Shown piece after piece: positions 35,709 through 47,327 of a stretch of 64,000 bases of DNA (positions are counted from its first letter, which is position 1; each line of letters starts with the position of its first letter). Where the stretch lies: NCBI GenBank assembly GCA_036346255.1, contig CM070633.1:22754001-22818000 (forward strand), in the 5' to 3' direction. This DNA comes from Ampelocalamus luodianensis (taxonomy: Eukaryota; Streptophyta; Magnoliopsida; Poales; Poaceae). The position numbers were made by a program, and so were the translations under genes. The notes beneath the pieces were generated by a model. The model did not search any database. It was not told the origin of the DNA and saw only the letters and a list, made by a program, of their open reading frames with translations.

Positions 35709-37922
35709 TGTAACACCCAACTTATCGTGAGCCCGGAATGCTACTAAACAAACTCTAATAACTCTAAAGAAGACAATTCTAATAAAATTTAGCAGAACCT
35801 CCTTGTAAATTTAATTACACGGAGGTTCCAACACACAAGGTAATCAAATAATAATTAAAACTTTCATCCAAAGTCATCAAAAGGTTGTGATGACATGCTA
35901 GGATTCCAACAAACTAGAGAATCATAAAGAATCACTACTCATCATTATTACATCAATCCATTGCATAAGTCATGTTGTAGTATTCTAAATTCAATGCGTT
36001 CGGAAGAACATTCAACTTTATTTAGTTCATGTGGTGTGTGAGTGACTAGCGTCTACTTCCCCATGCATGTCATTCTTGGCTCGGGTACCTAAAACAACAA
36101 TAAAGCAAGAGTGAGTCCACAGCACTCAGCAAGTACATAACGAAAGCAGTAACATCAACATACGATAAATAAGATCAACATCAAACATCTCACATGCAAA
36201 TGAAATTCTCAAGGAACCTTTAACTTTAACTTTCTGTGTGCATTACACTGTCACGCAGTAGTATGCACCGTCGCCGCATACCCATGCTCTTGGCGCGCAC
36301 GCGAGGACCAATTGCCCGTTACTCGCAAGTAACGGGACTCAAACCCACACTCCACGAGTGAGGGGATCTCGGGCCCGTCACATTCATGACGGGGATCTCT
36401 AAGGGAAACATGCTTGGTCACCGCGTGACCAAGCCTCAACATGTTCTCAATATGCATATGCTCATCTCTTATTCATCATCAATCTTACCAAAAGACAACA
36501 ACATTGTACCACAATAAATCGTAAGCATAATTTGAGCAATCACCAAACTTAAACAATCATCATGTAAGCCATCTTGCTATGCAATCATATATCAAAAAGC
36601 ACACAAACATAGCCAATCAATCACTCCCATATAACAAACAATGCACTTGCCTTAACCGTGTGAGAATGAAGAGCGTGAAGACGGTGCTGCCTCCGGTACC
36701 AATCCCACACCTGGACATGAAGAAAACCCCATTCTAAGACCCACATTCTAGACCAAAATCATAAGTAACATCGCAATTGAACTCGCTAACATCTTAGCAT
36801 TTTCTAACTTTTCTAATTTTCTAGCGATCGCTCACTGCAGACAGCAGAATTCAAAATTCATAACTTTCTGCTCAGGAGTCCAAATAGGATGATCTCGGAC
36901 TTTCTGGAAAGGTAATTGAAATTGCTAAATAAACTTAGTTGGGAGACCTCTGATTCGGCCATCTACTAGTCCTACCAATCCATTTAATCAGAGCAAACAT
37001 TTCACGTCGGGTTTCTGAACAGCGACAAAGAAACTATCATAACTTTCTACGTTCGTCCGAATTTAGTGATCTTTAGTTTTCCTGAAAGCTAAGAGGATTA
37101 GCCTCGTTTTTCGTTATGGTGAGACCCTCTGAAACTCCTCTAACAATGTGTTTAGGTCAGGTTAATCAGCCTCTGTCCAATCAGTCACCCACCAGAAACC
37201 TACTAACACTAGAAAAATCATAACTTTGGCTACCGAAGTCCAAACGACTTGATTCTTGTCGGCAATGAAAGGTAACTACGATATCTACAACTTTCTAGGA
37301 GACACCCAGACCCAAATCTGACCATAACCTAATCAAAAACAACGATCTTCGCTACTGCAGAAACCCGACGAACTGAAAACCGAAAACATACAACTAGAAA
37401 ACGACCCCAAAACAAAGAATCACGGGTTACCCTTGCCGAAACGATGAAGGCACGCAGCGAGGATGAAGATCATCATGATTTCCCGGTTGCGGACCCTTCC
37501 TCTCCCTCTTCTTCTTTTCTTCCCTCTTCCCTTCTCTCTTCTTTTCTCTACTTGGCCGGCCAACCAAAGGGGCTCTTCTTCCTCCACTTGGACAGCAGCA
37601 ATGGGGAAGAGGGAGAGGTGCAAGGGAGGTGGAGAGGTGCTGCCATGGAGGAGAGGAAGCGCAAGAAGGAGAGGAGAGGGGAGGGCAAAGGGCGGCTGCA
37701 AGGAGGAGAGGAGGGGAGGAGAAATTTCAGCTAGGGTTTGGGGGAGGGAAGGCTCCCCCCTTGGCCGGCCACCCTATTGGGCCTTGGCCCAGGCCCAAGT
37801 TGCCGGGAAATTTCGTTTTCCCCCCTCAAAAAACCTGGTTTAGCAAAATACTAATGGTCTTTTTCAAGAATACCACCACCACTCTCCACAACAACTGACA
37901 AAAGCATTTTCTGGATATTACA
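35709..37922 (-). repeat. R6 3' LTR (left copy)
   Basis: Read on the minus strand it starts TGTAATATCC and ends GTGTTACA. It holds the hairpin array at 36261-36434 and the inverted repeat AACCTCC/GGAGGTT at 35796-35827. A CT-rich/GA-rich block at 37490-37740 contains the long Ser/Leu-rich and Arg/Glu-rich frames, which are low complexity. A telo-box-like TAGGGTTTG is near 37732. Confidence 0.93.
36261..36434 (-). other. Six-hairpin array in R6 left LTR
   Basis: Consecutive stems (forward coordinates): GTATGC/GCATAC 36261-36281; a damaged second stem near 36287-36307; CCCGTTACT/AGTAACGGG with loop CGCA 36315-36336; CACTC/GAGTG 36348-36360; CCCGTCA/TGACGGG 36374-36393; GCTTGGTCA/TGACCAAGC 36412-36434. 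The right copy, with the second stem intact, is 42500-42668. See the matching arrays in R7 and R9. Confidence 0.75.
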
Positions 37923-37932
37923 TTCTACCCTT
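37923..37932 (-). other. R6 polypurine tract
   Basis: On the minus strand AAGGGTAGAA directly precedes the LTR start; R9 has AAGGGGGATAGAA at the same place. It is short and impure, so it is a modest example. Confidence 0.6.
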
Positions 37933-38029
37933 AAGCAGATTCGACCGAATTCTAAACACCGATCTACACGAAAGTAAACCACGACTAGAACTTAACAATG
38001 TGATACCAACGCGATCACCTCTTGCTAAA

Positions 38030-38310
38030 CTCACTCACGTGAGACTCCAATTTCCAAGTGGCCTCTCTCTCGAACAGATGAGATTACAACACCAGGACGT
38101 AAAATGACGTCTGTACTAACGCTCAACTCGACCTTTCTGAGAGCATTCAACAAATGAGACTCGAGATAAGATCCTGCTCCCTTGGCACCAAACATGCCCG
38201 GTGTTGCGTACACGCGTATGGACCGAGACGGTCCTAGCGATACACCAACTTTCGAGTTCCTGCAACAGACTGAAACAAACCAAAGTACCTTGGGCCAACC
38301 TTTCCCTCAA
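38030..38310 (-). pseudogene. pol: R6 integrase tail and chromodomain trace
   Basis: On the minus strand, short blocks recall the R9 integrase tail: a PRYFG-like piece near 38295, then REREATW with a following acidic-aromatic pattern near 38045-38080 in another frame. The order and distance to the polypurine tract match R9. Identity is low and every block is in a different frame. It is a decayed remnant and cannot encode a product. Confidence 0.45.
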
Positions 38311-41300
38311 TTTTGAACTACACAACATGCACACAGGACACGGAACTCTTGTTCCACCTCCCAATTCAACTTTTCAATGAGACAAGGATCACCTCCTTTA
38401 ACCAGAAACACACAATTGAATTCCCTTTAAGCAACTCTTTTACCAACAAAACCTATCTAAATAAGAAAGTTTTACTTCGCTAACTATGCGTTACATTTCA
38501 GTACTACAGAGTCAAATCCAGAATCGGAATTTCATCGAGAAAACCCTTCTACTTTACAAGTGGCAGTTTGCGAATAAACATCACGAAAACCAAAGGAGGA
38601 ATCATTTTAAATGCCCAAATCAAAAAAACTTCCTTTATTCTTCCGGAACCGTTAAGAACCACACTTACCAAAAATCGAGTCAAACTCAACTTACGAAAGA
38701 CATTGGTAAACAGCACCAAACTCAAACGGGAAACAAGGAAACGATTCACTTCTTGAGGAAGCAACAATTTATCAATTCCTCTTTTAGGACTAAAATTTCT
38801 CTCGGACTTTTGGATTTCAGTTCATCGCATAACACACTAACTCATCTCTCTTAGCTTGGCATTCTTAACGTAACGCTCAAGTCGAAATAAATCATCCACA
38901 GCTCCGTATGAAGACTCTATCGATTCCACTAAAACTTTCCCTAAATAACTCCTCTACCAATGAATTAATTTGACAAATGACTTCCAATGCATCTCAAAAT
39001 AGGCCACACACGCAACCACATCATCTCAATCTTTTAAGAATAATCAACTTGAAATTCTCAGCTCTCACTTTCATATACTTCATCAAAAAGGGTTCTATCA
39101 ATGATCATTCCACTGTTCGAAATCCACCCTTAATCTACTTTCTCTACACAAAATCATTGGGCGACCATAGTCCTAGCATAAAATAAAAAAAAATGCGAAG
39201 CTCGAATTAAACTCCAAAACTCCTACATTGAACTTCTCATATATAAGATAGGGAAAACTCAAATTAAAATCCTTAAAATTCTCACAATCCAAACATACTC
39301 ACGCATTAACATCAACGTGAAAACATCTTCTTAACCCAATTTTCTTTATAAAGATTCGAACTCTTAAAAAGTTTCTTGCTAAGTCCAAATCTTTCTTGGC
39401 AATAATCCGTCCATCTCGGCTATCTCATTAATCACCTTAACGACCAGATTACTTCGCTAATACTACTCCCATTACAACGCCCACATATTTCATGCACAAC
39501 CGTGCAAGGTATCCAAACATGATACTCTAATACATTAATCAAGATTACCATCCTTTCGAAAATTTTAATGTTCCACCCGAATTGAACAAAGGATCTTGGA
39601 TCACAAACCTCCATAGGTTCTAATGGTTGCAACATTGCAATCAGTTTAGTCTACAATGCAAACATTCTGTATAAATAAAATTTCTTCCCAAGATTTATTC
39701 ATGAAATCAGTTCATCCTCCAATGTTCCTCGAATAACTTACAATCCAAGGTCTCACAACATCATATACTTGACTACCGCTATCCAGTTTGCCACTGTACC
39801 TTCTAAAATTCGTTGCAACAAAAAAGTCAAACGATCCTTCATCAAAAGAAGAGGCAACCAAAGATAAATTTTAGCACACAAGGGAACGTTACCATACTCA
39901 TTGAGCTAAAGACCAAAAGAAATTGTCAAATAACAACGATCTTGGAACACAAAATACGAGTCCACGGTCGAGGGCACAAGTCCCACAAGAAGAAATTTTT
40001 TTTTCACCTCCAAAAATCAGAATAAAACATTGCTATGCAAACCCACGAAACTCTTAAGTTGTGACATCAGGAAAGTTGCAGATTACGATTTTTTTTTTTA
40101 GCTCCAACTTCAAAATACTTATGGTAAACATTTTCCGTCACCACAACAAAAGCAATCTCTTTGATTACAACACTACTTGCCAAACCAAACAAGAGATGCC
40201 TTTGATACCAAATCACATTCATCACTTCGGAATCAAACGGAACTTTTTCATATGTCACGTTTCTCAACTAATTTTATCTACTACATAAATCATGAGCCCC
40301 CCAAAAGATTACGAATACAAAACTCCAAACATTTCATTTAACCGTTATTAAAACAATCAACTTGCTTTATCTCTAGAAGAATCATCACCATTCCAACGCG
40401 TCACAATCTCTTGTGGACAGTCTTATCAACACCAAGAATAATTCACTCTTAACAAGATTCGTTATCCTCAACTCTTCCCTTATTAGCCACCAAGGCTCAC
40501 CAAAATGTTACGTACCCTTTTATCATCTCATCCTCAAATGAGTGCCTAACTGTAACACCCTCACTACAACAACCACTTTATTTTAGAGGAACTAACTACA
40601 CAATTTAAAAGGTTATTCCAAAGCCCTTCCATCAATAGCATACTATTATCCGATAGTTCTACCATCATGTAATTATTGTTCATCTATTAAATCCCATCAA
40701 TTTTCCTCTTAGTAAAGTTCAACACCAAACTTTAATAGTCAATAATTGCACCTAACAATTACATACAATCACTAAACATCCACCAAGGGTTACTCCAAGA
40801 TTAATATCCACTAACGCAATAATCTAACTCCTTTTGTACTTAACCATCCCAAACGGTTAGGTTAATCCATTGCGATCCGTTAATCCAATTTACCAAAAAG
40901 TTCTCCAAATGTTTCACTCTTAATGGTCAACTCAATTCATCAATGTTCCACACTTCATGTTAACTCTACGGTTTACAATTAGGTATATTTGTACTCTTAA
41001 CCACGGCTCATCAAGAACTACTACAAGACACTTTCAAATTTATGAGCTTTCCTTTGAAGGATCTTAGTTATGATCGATCATGCACACACTCTGCAGACCT
41101 CACCGATAACACATATCATTCCCATCAATTTCTTTGTTTATAACCTCCATCTTAACCACAAGAAGACATCGCTAAAGAATTTAATATTTTCTTTCGTAAA
41201 GAGAACCAATCAACTTCAACACTCGAAATACCCTGAGAGTTACATTGATTCAAAGCTTTCTTGTACTAAAGGACTTGCAAAACGAAAATTTTATTAACCA

Positions 41301-41540
41301 AAAACATCAAGTGAAAATAAATGGGTCATGTTTTCCAATAAGACAAACAGAACTCCAACACAAAGGCCAATCTTTACAATTAACCAAATTCGCGCAGCAA
41401 GATTAACTCAACAGATTGGGAAAACAATAAATGCTTTAAGGGGCAAAGTAAACCAATGGAAACGCATCAACTTTTCTCAAAGTAACCTATCAACCACAAG
41501 AATGAATAACCCAAGAGAAAATCATCAATCTCAACTGGAT
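38311..41540 (-). other. R6 interior without recognisable domains
   Basis: About 3.2 kb of A-rich (plus strand) sequence between the gag and integrase traces. No protease, reverse transcriptase or RNase H motif could be read with confidence in any frame, although the interval is where they should be. Short Asn/Thr/Lys-rich frames (for example 38486-38854) are composition effects. At 40552 a lone TGTAACACCC is seen with no LTR around it. Confidence 0.6.
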
Positions 41541-41709
41541 AAGAGTTGACCAAATTCAAATTCAGGAAGAGAACAACTCTTTTAAGTCTACTCGCTACCA
41601 AACGCTCAGACTACGATCTCTCATGTGGATACTTCGCTATTCCTATACCACTAACAGTGGTGTAACCAGTATAGCCCAGACCACAACCACTACCTCCACC
41701 TCTCAACAT
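41540..41709 (-). pseudogene. gag: R6 gag start, decayed
   Basis: On the minus strand an ATG at 41709 opens MLRGGGSGCGLGYTG, matching in position and Arg/Gly-rich pattern the gag start of R9 (MARGRGRG). It lies about 230 bp from the primer site. The frame soon ends and no capsid or zinc knuckle is found. Related but non-functional. Confidence 0.45.
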
Positions 41710-41930
41710 GGGTTACCCCACACATAATAACCATAGTATTATACTATAGATACATCGATCATCTCAAAACAGAATCATTAATACAACTCAACAGACACGT
41801 AAATGCAATGCTTGACCCATCCCATCCTACTGCATCGTTGTGTCAATTTTTTTAAGTTGATTAGCCATTAGCAAATTTTAACCAATTAAGTTACTTAAGT
41901 TGTTAACTGTTCACCACGGACCTAAAGCCC

Positions 41931-41942
41931 GCCTCGATACCA
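41931..41942 (-). other. R6 primer binding site
   Basis: On the minus strand TGGTATCGAGGC lies two bases inside the right LTR. The following GGGCTTTAGGTCCGTGGT is also next to the R9 primer site, tying the two families together. Confidence 0.8.
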
Positions 41943-41944
41943 AC

Positions 41945-44151
41945 CGTAACACCCGACTTATCGTGAGCACGGAATGCTACTAAACAAACTCTAATAACTC
42001 TAAAGAAGACAATTCTAATAAAATTTCGTGAACCTCCCTTGTAAATTTAATTACACGGAGGTTCCAACACACAAGGTAATCAAATAATAATTAAAACTTT
42101 CATCCAAAGTCATCAAAAGGTTGTGATGACATGCTAGGATTCCAACAAACTAGAGAATCATAAAGAATCACTACTCATCATTATTACATCAATCCATTGC
42201 ATAAGTCATGTTGTAGTATTCTAAATTCAAGCTGCGTTCGTAAGAACATTCAACTTTATTTAGTTCATGTGGTGTGTGAGTGACTAGCGAGTCTACTTCC
42301 CCATGCATGTCATTCTTGGCTCGGTACCTAAAACAACAATAAAAGCAAGAGTGAGTCCACTGACTCGGCAAGTACATAACTAAACTGTAACATCAACATA
42401 CGTATAAATAAGATCAACATCAAACATCTCACATGCAAATGAAATTCTCAAGGAACCTTTAACTTTAACTTTCCGTGTGCATTACACCTGTAATGCAGAG
42501 TATGCGACCGTCGCCGCATACCCATGCCTGTGCGCGCACGCACAGGGACCAATTGCCCGTTACTCCGCAAGTAACGGGACCTCAAGCCCACACTCCACGA
42601 GTGAGGATCTCGGGCCCGTCACATTCATGACGGGATCTCTGAAACATGCTTGGTCACCGTGACCAAGCCTCAACATGTTCTCAATATGCATATGCTCATC
42701 TCTTATTCATCATCAATCTTACCAAAAGACAACAACATTGTACCACAATAAATCGTAAGCATAATTTGAGCAATCACCAAACTTAAACAATCATCATGTA
42801 AGCCATCTTGCTATGCAATCATATATCAAAAGCACACAAACATAGCCAATCAATCACTCCCATATAACAAACAATGCACTTGCCTTAACCGTGTGAGAAT
42901 GAAGAGCGTGAAGACGGTGCTGCCTCCGGTACCAATCCCACACCTGGACATGAAGAAAACCCCATTCTAAGACCCACATTCTAGACCAAAATCATAAGTA
43001 ACATCGCAATTGAACTCGCTAACATCTTAGCATTTTCTAACTTTTCTAATTTTCTAGCGATCGCTCACTGCAGACAGCAGAATTCAAAATTCATAACTTT
43101 CTGCTCAGGAGTCCAAATAGGATGATCTCGGACTTTCTGGAAAGGTAATTGAAATTGCTAAATAAACTTAGTTGGGAGACCCTCTGATTCGGCCATCTAC
43201 TAGTCCTACCAATCCATTTAATCAGAGCAAACATTTCACGTCGGGTTTCTGAACAGCGACAAAGAAACTATCATAACTTTCTCTACGTTCGTCCGAATTT
43301 AGTGATCTTTAGTTTTCCTGAAAGCTAAGAGGATTAGCCTCGTTTTTCGTTATGGTGAGACCCTCTGGAAACTCCTCTAACAATGTGTTTAGGTCAGGTT
43401 AATCAGCCTCTGTCCAATCAGTCACCCACCAGAAACCTACTAACACTAGAAAAATCATAACTTTGGCTACCGAAGTCCAAACGACTTGATTCTTGTCGGC
43501 AATGAAAGGTAACTACGATATCTACAACTTTCTAGGAGACACCCAGACCCAAATCTGACCATAACCTAATCAAAACAACGATCTTCGCTACTGCAGAAAC
43601 CCGACGAACTGAAAACCGAAAACATACAACTAGAAAACGACCCCAAAACAAAGAATCACGGGTTACCCTTGCCGAAACGATGAAGGCACGCAGCGAGGAT
43701 GAAGATCATCATGATTTCCCGGTTGCGGACCCTTCCTCTCCCTCTTCTTCTTTTCTTCCCTCTTCCCTTCTCTCTTCTTTTCTCTACTTGGCCGCCAACC
43801 AAAGGGGCTCTTCTTCCTCCACTTGGACAGCAGCAATGGGGAAGAGGGAGAGGTGCAAGGGAGGTGGAGAGGTGCTGCCATGGAGGAGAGGAAGTGCAAG
43901 AAGGAGAGGAGAGGGGAGGGCAAAGGGCGGCTGCAAGGAGGAGAGAAGGGGAGGAGAAATTTCAGCTAGGGTTTGGGGGAGGGAAGGCTCCCCCCTTGGC
44001 CGGCCACCCTATTGGGCCTTGGCCAGCCCAAGTTGCCGGAAATTTCGTTTCCCCCTCAAAAACCTGGTTTAGCAAAATACTAATGGTCTTTTTCAAGAAT
44101 ACCACCACCACTCTCCACAACAACTGACAAAAGCATTTTCTGGATATTACA
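41945..44151 (-). repeat. R6 5' LTR (right copy)
   Basis: Almost identical to 35709-37922. Differences are small indels, often at CAG/CTG (for example TTAGCAGAACC against TTCGTGAACC). Its first forward base is C where the left copy has T, so the terminal dinucleotide is altered. The hairpin array 42500-42668 and inverted repeat 42031-42063 are complete here. Confidence 0.93.
42500..42668 (-). other. Six-hairpin array in R6 right LTR
   Basis: Stems: GTATGCG/CGCATAC 42500-42521; CCTGTGCG, loop CGCA, CGCACAGG 42527-42546; CCCGTTACT/AGTAACGGG 42556-42578; CACTC/GAGTG 42591-42603; CCCGTCA/TGACGGG 42615-42634; GCTTGGTCA/TGACCAAGC 42648-42668. Linkers contain GCCC before and GGGACC after several stems. 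Confidence 0.78.
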
Positions 44152-44156
44152 GTGAT
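44152..44156. repeat. R6 target site duplication, right (GTGAT)
   Basis: GTGAT equals 35704-35708; R5 resumes at 44157. Confidence 0.92.
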
Positions 44157-44211
44157 GCTAGGGTCAATGGAAGGCTAAGCATTACAAGTCGAATAAACTG
44201 GGGTCCTCACA
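44157..44211 (+). repeat. R5 solo LTR, last 55 bp
   Basis: This continues R5 after R6 and ends AACTGGGGTCCTCACA, matching the ends of the R2 and R8 LTRs. Confidence 0.88.
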
Positions 44212-44216
44212 GTAGC
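44212..44216. repeat. R5 target site duplication, right (GTAGC)
   Basis: GTAGC equals 31376-31380. Confidence 0.92.
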
Positions 44217-44827
44217 ATGATGTTTGCAGGTGGGAAAATGAATTTTCGGCCGAATTTATTTTGTAAAGAAAAATGGTTGGAGTTAATGACATGTGGGCCC
44301 GGGTCCACGAAAATGGGTTTGGTCCACAGTGGACCGGCCTAAGGAATAGTGCCAGCCATGCAAGCGCACACGTGGGCTTGGGGCGGTGAGGTAGCCGTGA
44401 CATGGCAATGATGAATTATTGCGAAATTCAAAATTTTTGTTTGAATAGAAAGGTAGATAATATTGAAAGGAACATGTAGGTAAAAGGGTTTGAGCAATTA
44501 TCCAACGGATGAAGAGATCGGGCTCGATGAAGTTCTCGTCGGACTTGGGGAAGAAGATGTGGCCGGTGGTGAAACATTAAGTAAATCAAAATTTCACTTG
44601 AATAGAAATGTAGAGAATCTCAATAGGAACTCACCGGTCAAATTTGGTGCACGACGGAGCAACGAACGAGGAGATCGGGCTCGCCGCAGTTGTCGCCGGA
44701 GTTGGAGAAGAAGACCATCGGTACTTTTGTGGCCGCGGTGAACCAACAAGACAATCAAAATTCAGTTTGAATAGAAATGTAGAGAATCTCGAGAGGAACT
44801 CACCGGTAAAATTTGGCGAATAACGGA
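44217..44827 (-). repeat. R4 LTR, second part, with degenerate tandem repeat
   Basis: Continuation of the LTR interrupted at 31380; it is interrupted again by R7 at 44828. From about 44426 to 44820 a unit of roughly 157-169 bp recurs about three times, marked by GAATAGAAAGGTAGATAA at 44443 and GAATAGAAATGTAGAGAA at 44600 and 44769, then GGAACTCACCGGT. The short frame at 44490-44741 follows this repeat and is not a gene. Confidence 0.65.
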
Positions 44828-45457
44828 TGTAACACCCTAGCATGACAGAGGCCTAGAATGCTACTGACTTAAATAATTTAGACCAATTAAGCTATAAAAA
44901 TCTTACAAAAATTCGGCAGAACCTCCTTTGTAAAGTTGTCTATAGCAGAGGTTCCAACTAACAGATATAGCAAATGTAAGCATTCCTACTTGCAAATTGT
45001 ATAAGATAAAATCAAAACTGGCTAACCATTATTATCCATAGCATCTAACCATCTGGAACATAGATCAAGAGCATCCAAAGACATCTATCCACTTATTACA
45101 GTTTGTTCCAAGTAAAGCAATAATCATAAAGTTCAGTTTTAGTGATTTATTCAACTACTAATATATTTCCTTTTTGCAATCCATTGTGGGTAGATAGTGC
45201 GCTAGTGCAACAAGACTAATCCTTCTTTTCCCCCATGCATGCCGGTCTCATACTGGTACCTAAAAACACAACAAACAACAAGAGGTGAGTCCAAAGACTT
45301 AGCAAATATAATGAATGGCTAAAACAACACTCAAACATGTAAGCTCAACATCTGAATTACACAATTCACACTTCAATCACTTTACATGCACATGCTATGA
45401 AGATGCTCAACATGCTCTTTAACTTTCCCTTCTCTCTTGCATTTTACGTCGCATGCA

Positions 45458-45621
45458 GTGTGCATCCGTCGATGCACACCCATGCATGTGCCCTCTGGCG
45501 CAGGGACCATTGCCCATACACCGGTATGGGGACCCAAGCCCATGCTCGCAAGCATGGGACCTTTAGCCCGTCATGAACATGCCGGGGACCTCAACAGATG
45601 CTTGGTCATCGCTTGACCAAG
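45458..45621 (-). other. Six-hairpin array in R7 LTR
   Basis: Stems: GTGTGCATC/GATGCACAC 45458-45479; weak CCCT/AGGG 45491-45505; CCCATAC/GTATGGG 45513-45530; CCCATGCT, loop CGCA, AGCATGGG 45539-45558; CCCG/CGGG 45567-45586; CTTGGTCA/TGACCAAG 45601-45621. Order and linkers match R6 while most stem sequences differ with pairing kept. Confidence 0.75.
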
Positions 45622-46393
45622 ACTTCCAATAGCCATCATGATGTATATGTATGAAATCTCAATTTGATATAAATTTGCATCCGCGGTAACTTTGCATAAG
45701 ATTACCCAACATGTACTACAAAGCTCATAATCATAGCTTCATGATATCCAAGCAACAAAGTATAACAGCTTACGCATATCACTGTAAACCTTGAACACTA
45801 CCAAACATACCACCATAACAATCATGGGTAACACAAATACTCATAGTATCTACCACACATAGCCATTCAATGATATCTATAATACCCATCGTTATACTTG
45901 CCTTAACCGCGGGAGAGCGGGGGACGTGCAGAAGGGGCTGCCTCCGGGATCAAGCCACCACCTGAACAAGTTTATAACGCACGCTAAGGTGACAGTAGTA
46001 GACCACACAAGCTATATAAAAACAATCACTAACTCGCAAGAACGTCTAACCCGATTCCAACCTCCAAATCCTGGACGTCAATCTGTCTCCTCGGGGAACA
46101 ACCAACTTCTAAAACATCATAACTTTCACTACAGGGGTCCAAATAACGTGTTCTATACCTTTCTGAAATGGTAATTAAATTCCCCAACTAAACCTAGTTG
46201 AGGGGCCCTTCTAAATCAGCCATCCAATACCCCTACCAAACCAAATTAAAAGACATCAGTATTCACGTCAGGTTCTTTGGACAGTACACTAAAACCATCA
46301 TAACTTGTGCTACGAAAGTCCAAATCTTACGTTCTTTATCTCTCTGAAAAGGTATGGAAATTAGCTACAGTTTTTGTTATAACGAGATCCTCT

Positions 46394-46398
46394 GATTT
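46394..46398. repeat. Predicted R8 target site duplication, left (GATTT)
   Basis: Five bases before the R8 TG. The partner copy should directly follow R8 beyond 64000; unverified here. Confidence 0.45.
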
Positions 46399-47327
46399 TG
46401 TGAGGACCCCAATTTATTTGGCTTGTAATGCTTAACCAACCACCTGGTCCTAGCATCACAAATCAAATAAACTGATCCTCGAGATATGTATACTTCCCAG
46501 AAAGCAGTATACACACCTCGGTACAAAATTAGACATCAACTCCATTCCAAACATAGAGTCCAAACACCACACTACCAAACGGAAGATAAACAAATAGTAA
46601 CATTATTACGTACATAGGCCGATTGTGCCACAAGATACACAAATAACAACGAAAGACAATGAAGCAAAAGCGCCATAAGATGGCTATAAACAAAGCCAAT
46701 CGCGTGCCTTCAACCCACAAGGCATCCGACCGGACCGCCAAGTCTAGTCGCCCAAGAAGCGGCAACACGACTCACGAAGTGAGGACCACGAGGCTCACCG
46801 CTTCCTCTGCAACAAAACATTAAGCAAAGCACGAGTACAAAGATTGTCTTTGTACCCGCAAGATCGACGTGTGAACTAGCGGACTGTTCATATGCTACAT
46901 GCAAAGCTTATTTGGTGGAAGTCATATGTTTCATTTGCATAAAGCCAACTTTATTTGCAATAATGTAATGTAATTTAAAGGCAAGTTTGCAATTCATTTT
47001 TACTGTTGAAATAACTGCGAAATAAAGATAGGTACAAGCAACCACCTAGAAGTGACTATCCCAATAGTCACCACAACATAGCACGAATCCCCAGATTCGT
47101 ACCACCCTGCAAGTTTTAATTTTTTTAAAAGGTTGTAGTCTAACTCTCGATAAGCTTACCCAAGCGTGTCCATCACCTAGGACGAGGCTATTCGAATAGT
47201 TTTTAAACCCTGCAGGGGTGTACCACTGTACCCACACCTCAGACCGCCTTTAAGCCAAGCACACTTCCGAAGGTATGCCGGCACAGCTAAGTCCTACGAG
47301 ACTGTTTCCAATATTGTGTATCAACCC

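Larger units (their letters stand above)
35709..44151 (-). mobile_element. R6: complete minus-strand element with young LTRs and a decayed interior
   Basis: An 8,443-bp element with LTRs of 2,214 bp (35709-37922) and 2,207 bp (41945-44151), duplication GTGAT, primer site 41931-41942 and polypurine tract 37923-37932. The orientation is minus. LTR ends and the start of gag resemble R9, so the two are related. The LTRs are nearly identical, yet the 4.0-kb interior keeps only traces of gag and integrase. It probably moves with enzymes supplied by relatives. Confidence 0.92.
31381..44211 (+). mobile_element. R5: solo LTR (about 4.4 kb) of a Tekay-like family, interrupted by R6
   Basis: The LTR runs 31381-35708 and 44157-44211, starting TGTAACAACC and ending GGGTCCTCACA, with perfect 5-bp duplication GTAGC on both sides and no internal region. 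It is therefore a solo LTR formed by LTR-LTR recombination. R6 inserted later, 55 bp before its end. It shares promoter layout, hairpins and the terminal blocks with the R8 LTR. Confidence 0.92.
44828..46398 (-). repeat. R7 LTR (R6-related family), cut by R8
   Basis: This starts TGTAACACCC and follows the R6 LTR through GGCAGAACCTCC, the hairpin array and the TACTTGC..AACCGC region. It stops within the block matching R6 near 37090, where R8 begins with TGTGAGGACC. The rest must lie beyond the window. The left flank is ACGGA (44823-44827). It is a diverged relative of R6, not the same family copy. Confidence 0.85.

Noticed and set aside
36261..36434. Hairpin array as a CRISPR or tRNA cluster
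   Set aside because: Stems differ from each other, there are no equal repeats or spacers, no anticodon-arm pattern and no cas genes; the setting is an LTR.
37444..37734. Open frame MKARSEDEDHHDF... and its copy at 43680, plus the opposite-strand frames
   Set aside because: It lies in a CT/GA-rich part of the R6 LTR and is duplicated only because the LTR is. Composition is low complexity, frames differ between copies, and no family is recognised.
38486..38854. 122-residue frame inside R6
   Set aside because: Asn/Thr/Lys/Gln-rich product of A-rich DNA with no motif, on the strand opposite to R6 genes.
40552..40562. TGTAACACCC inside R6 as another LTR start
   Set aside because: No LTR-like sequence follows and no matching end or duplication was found.
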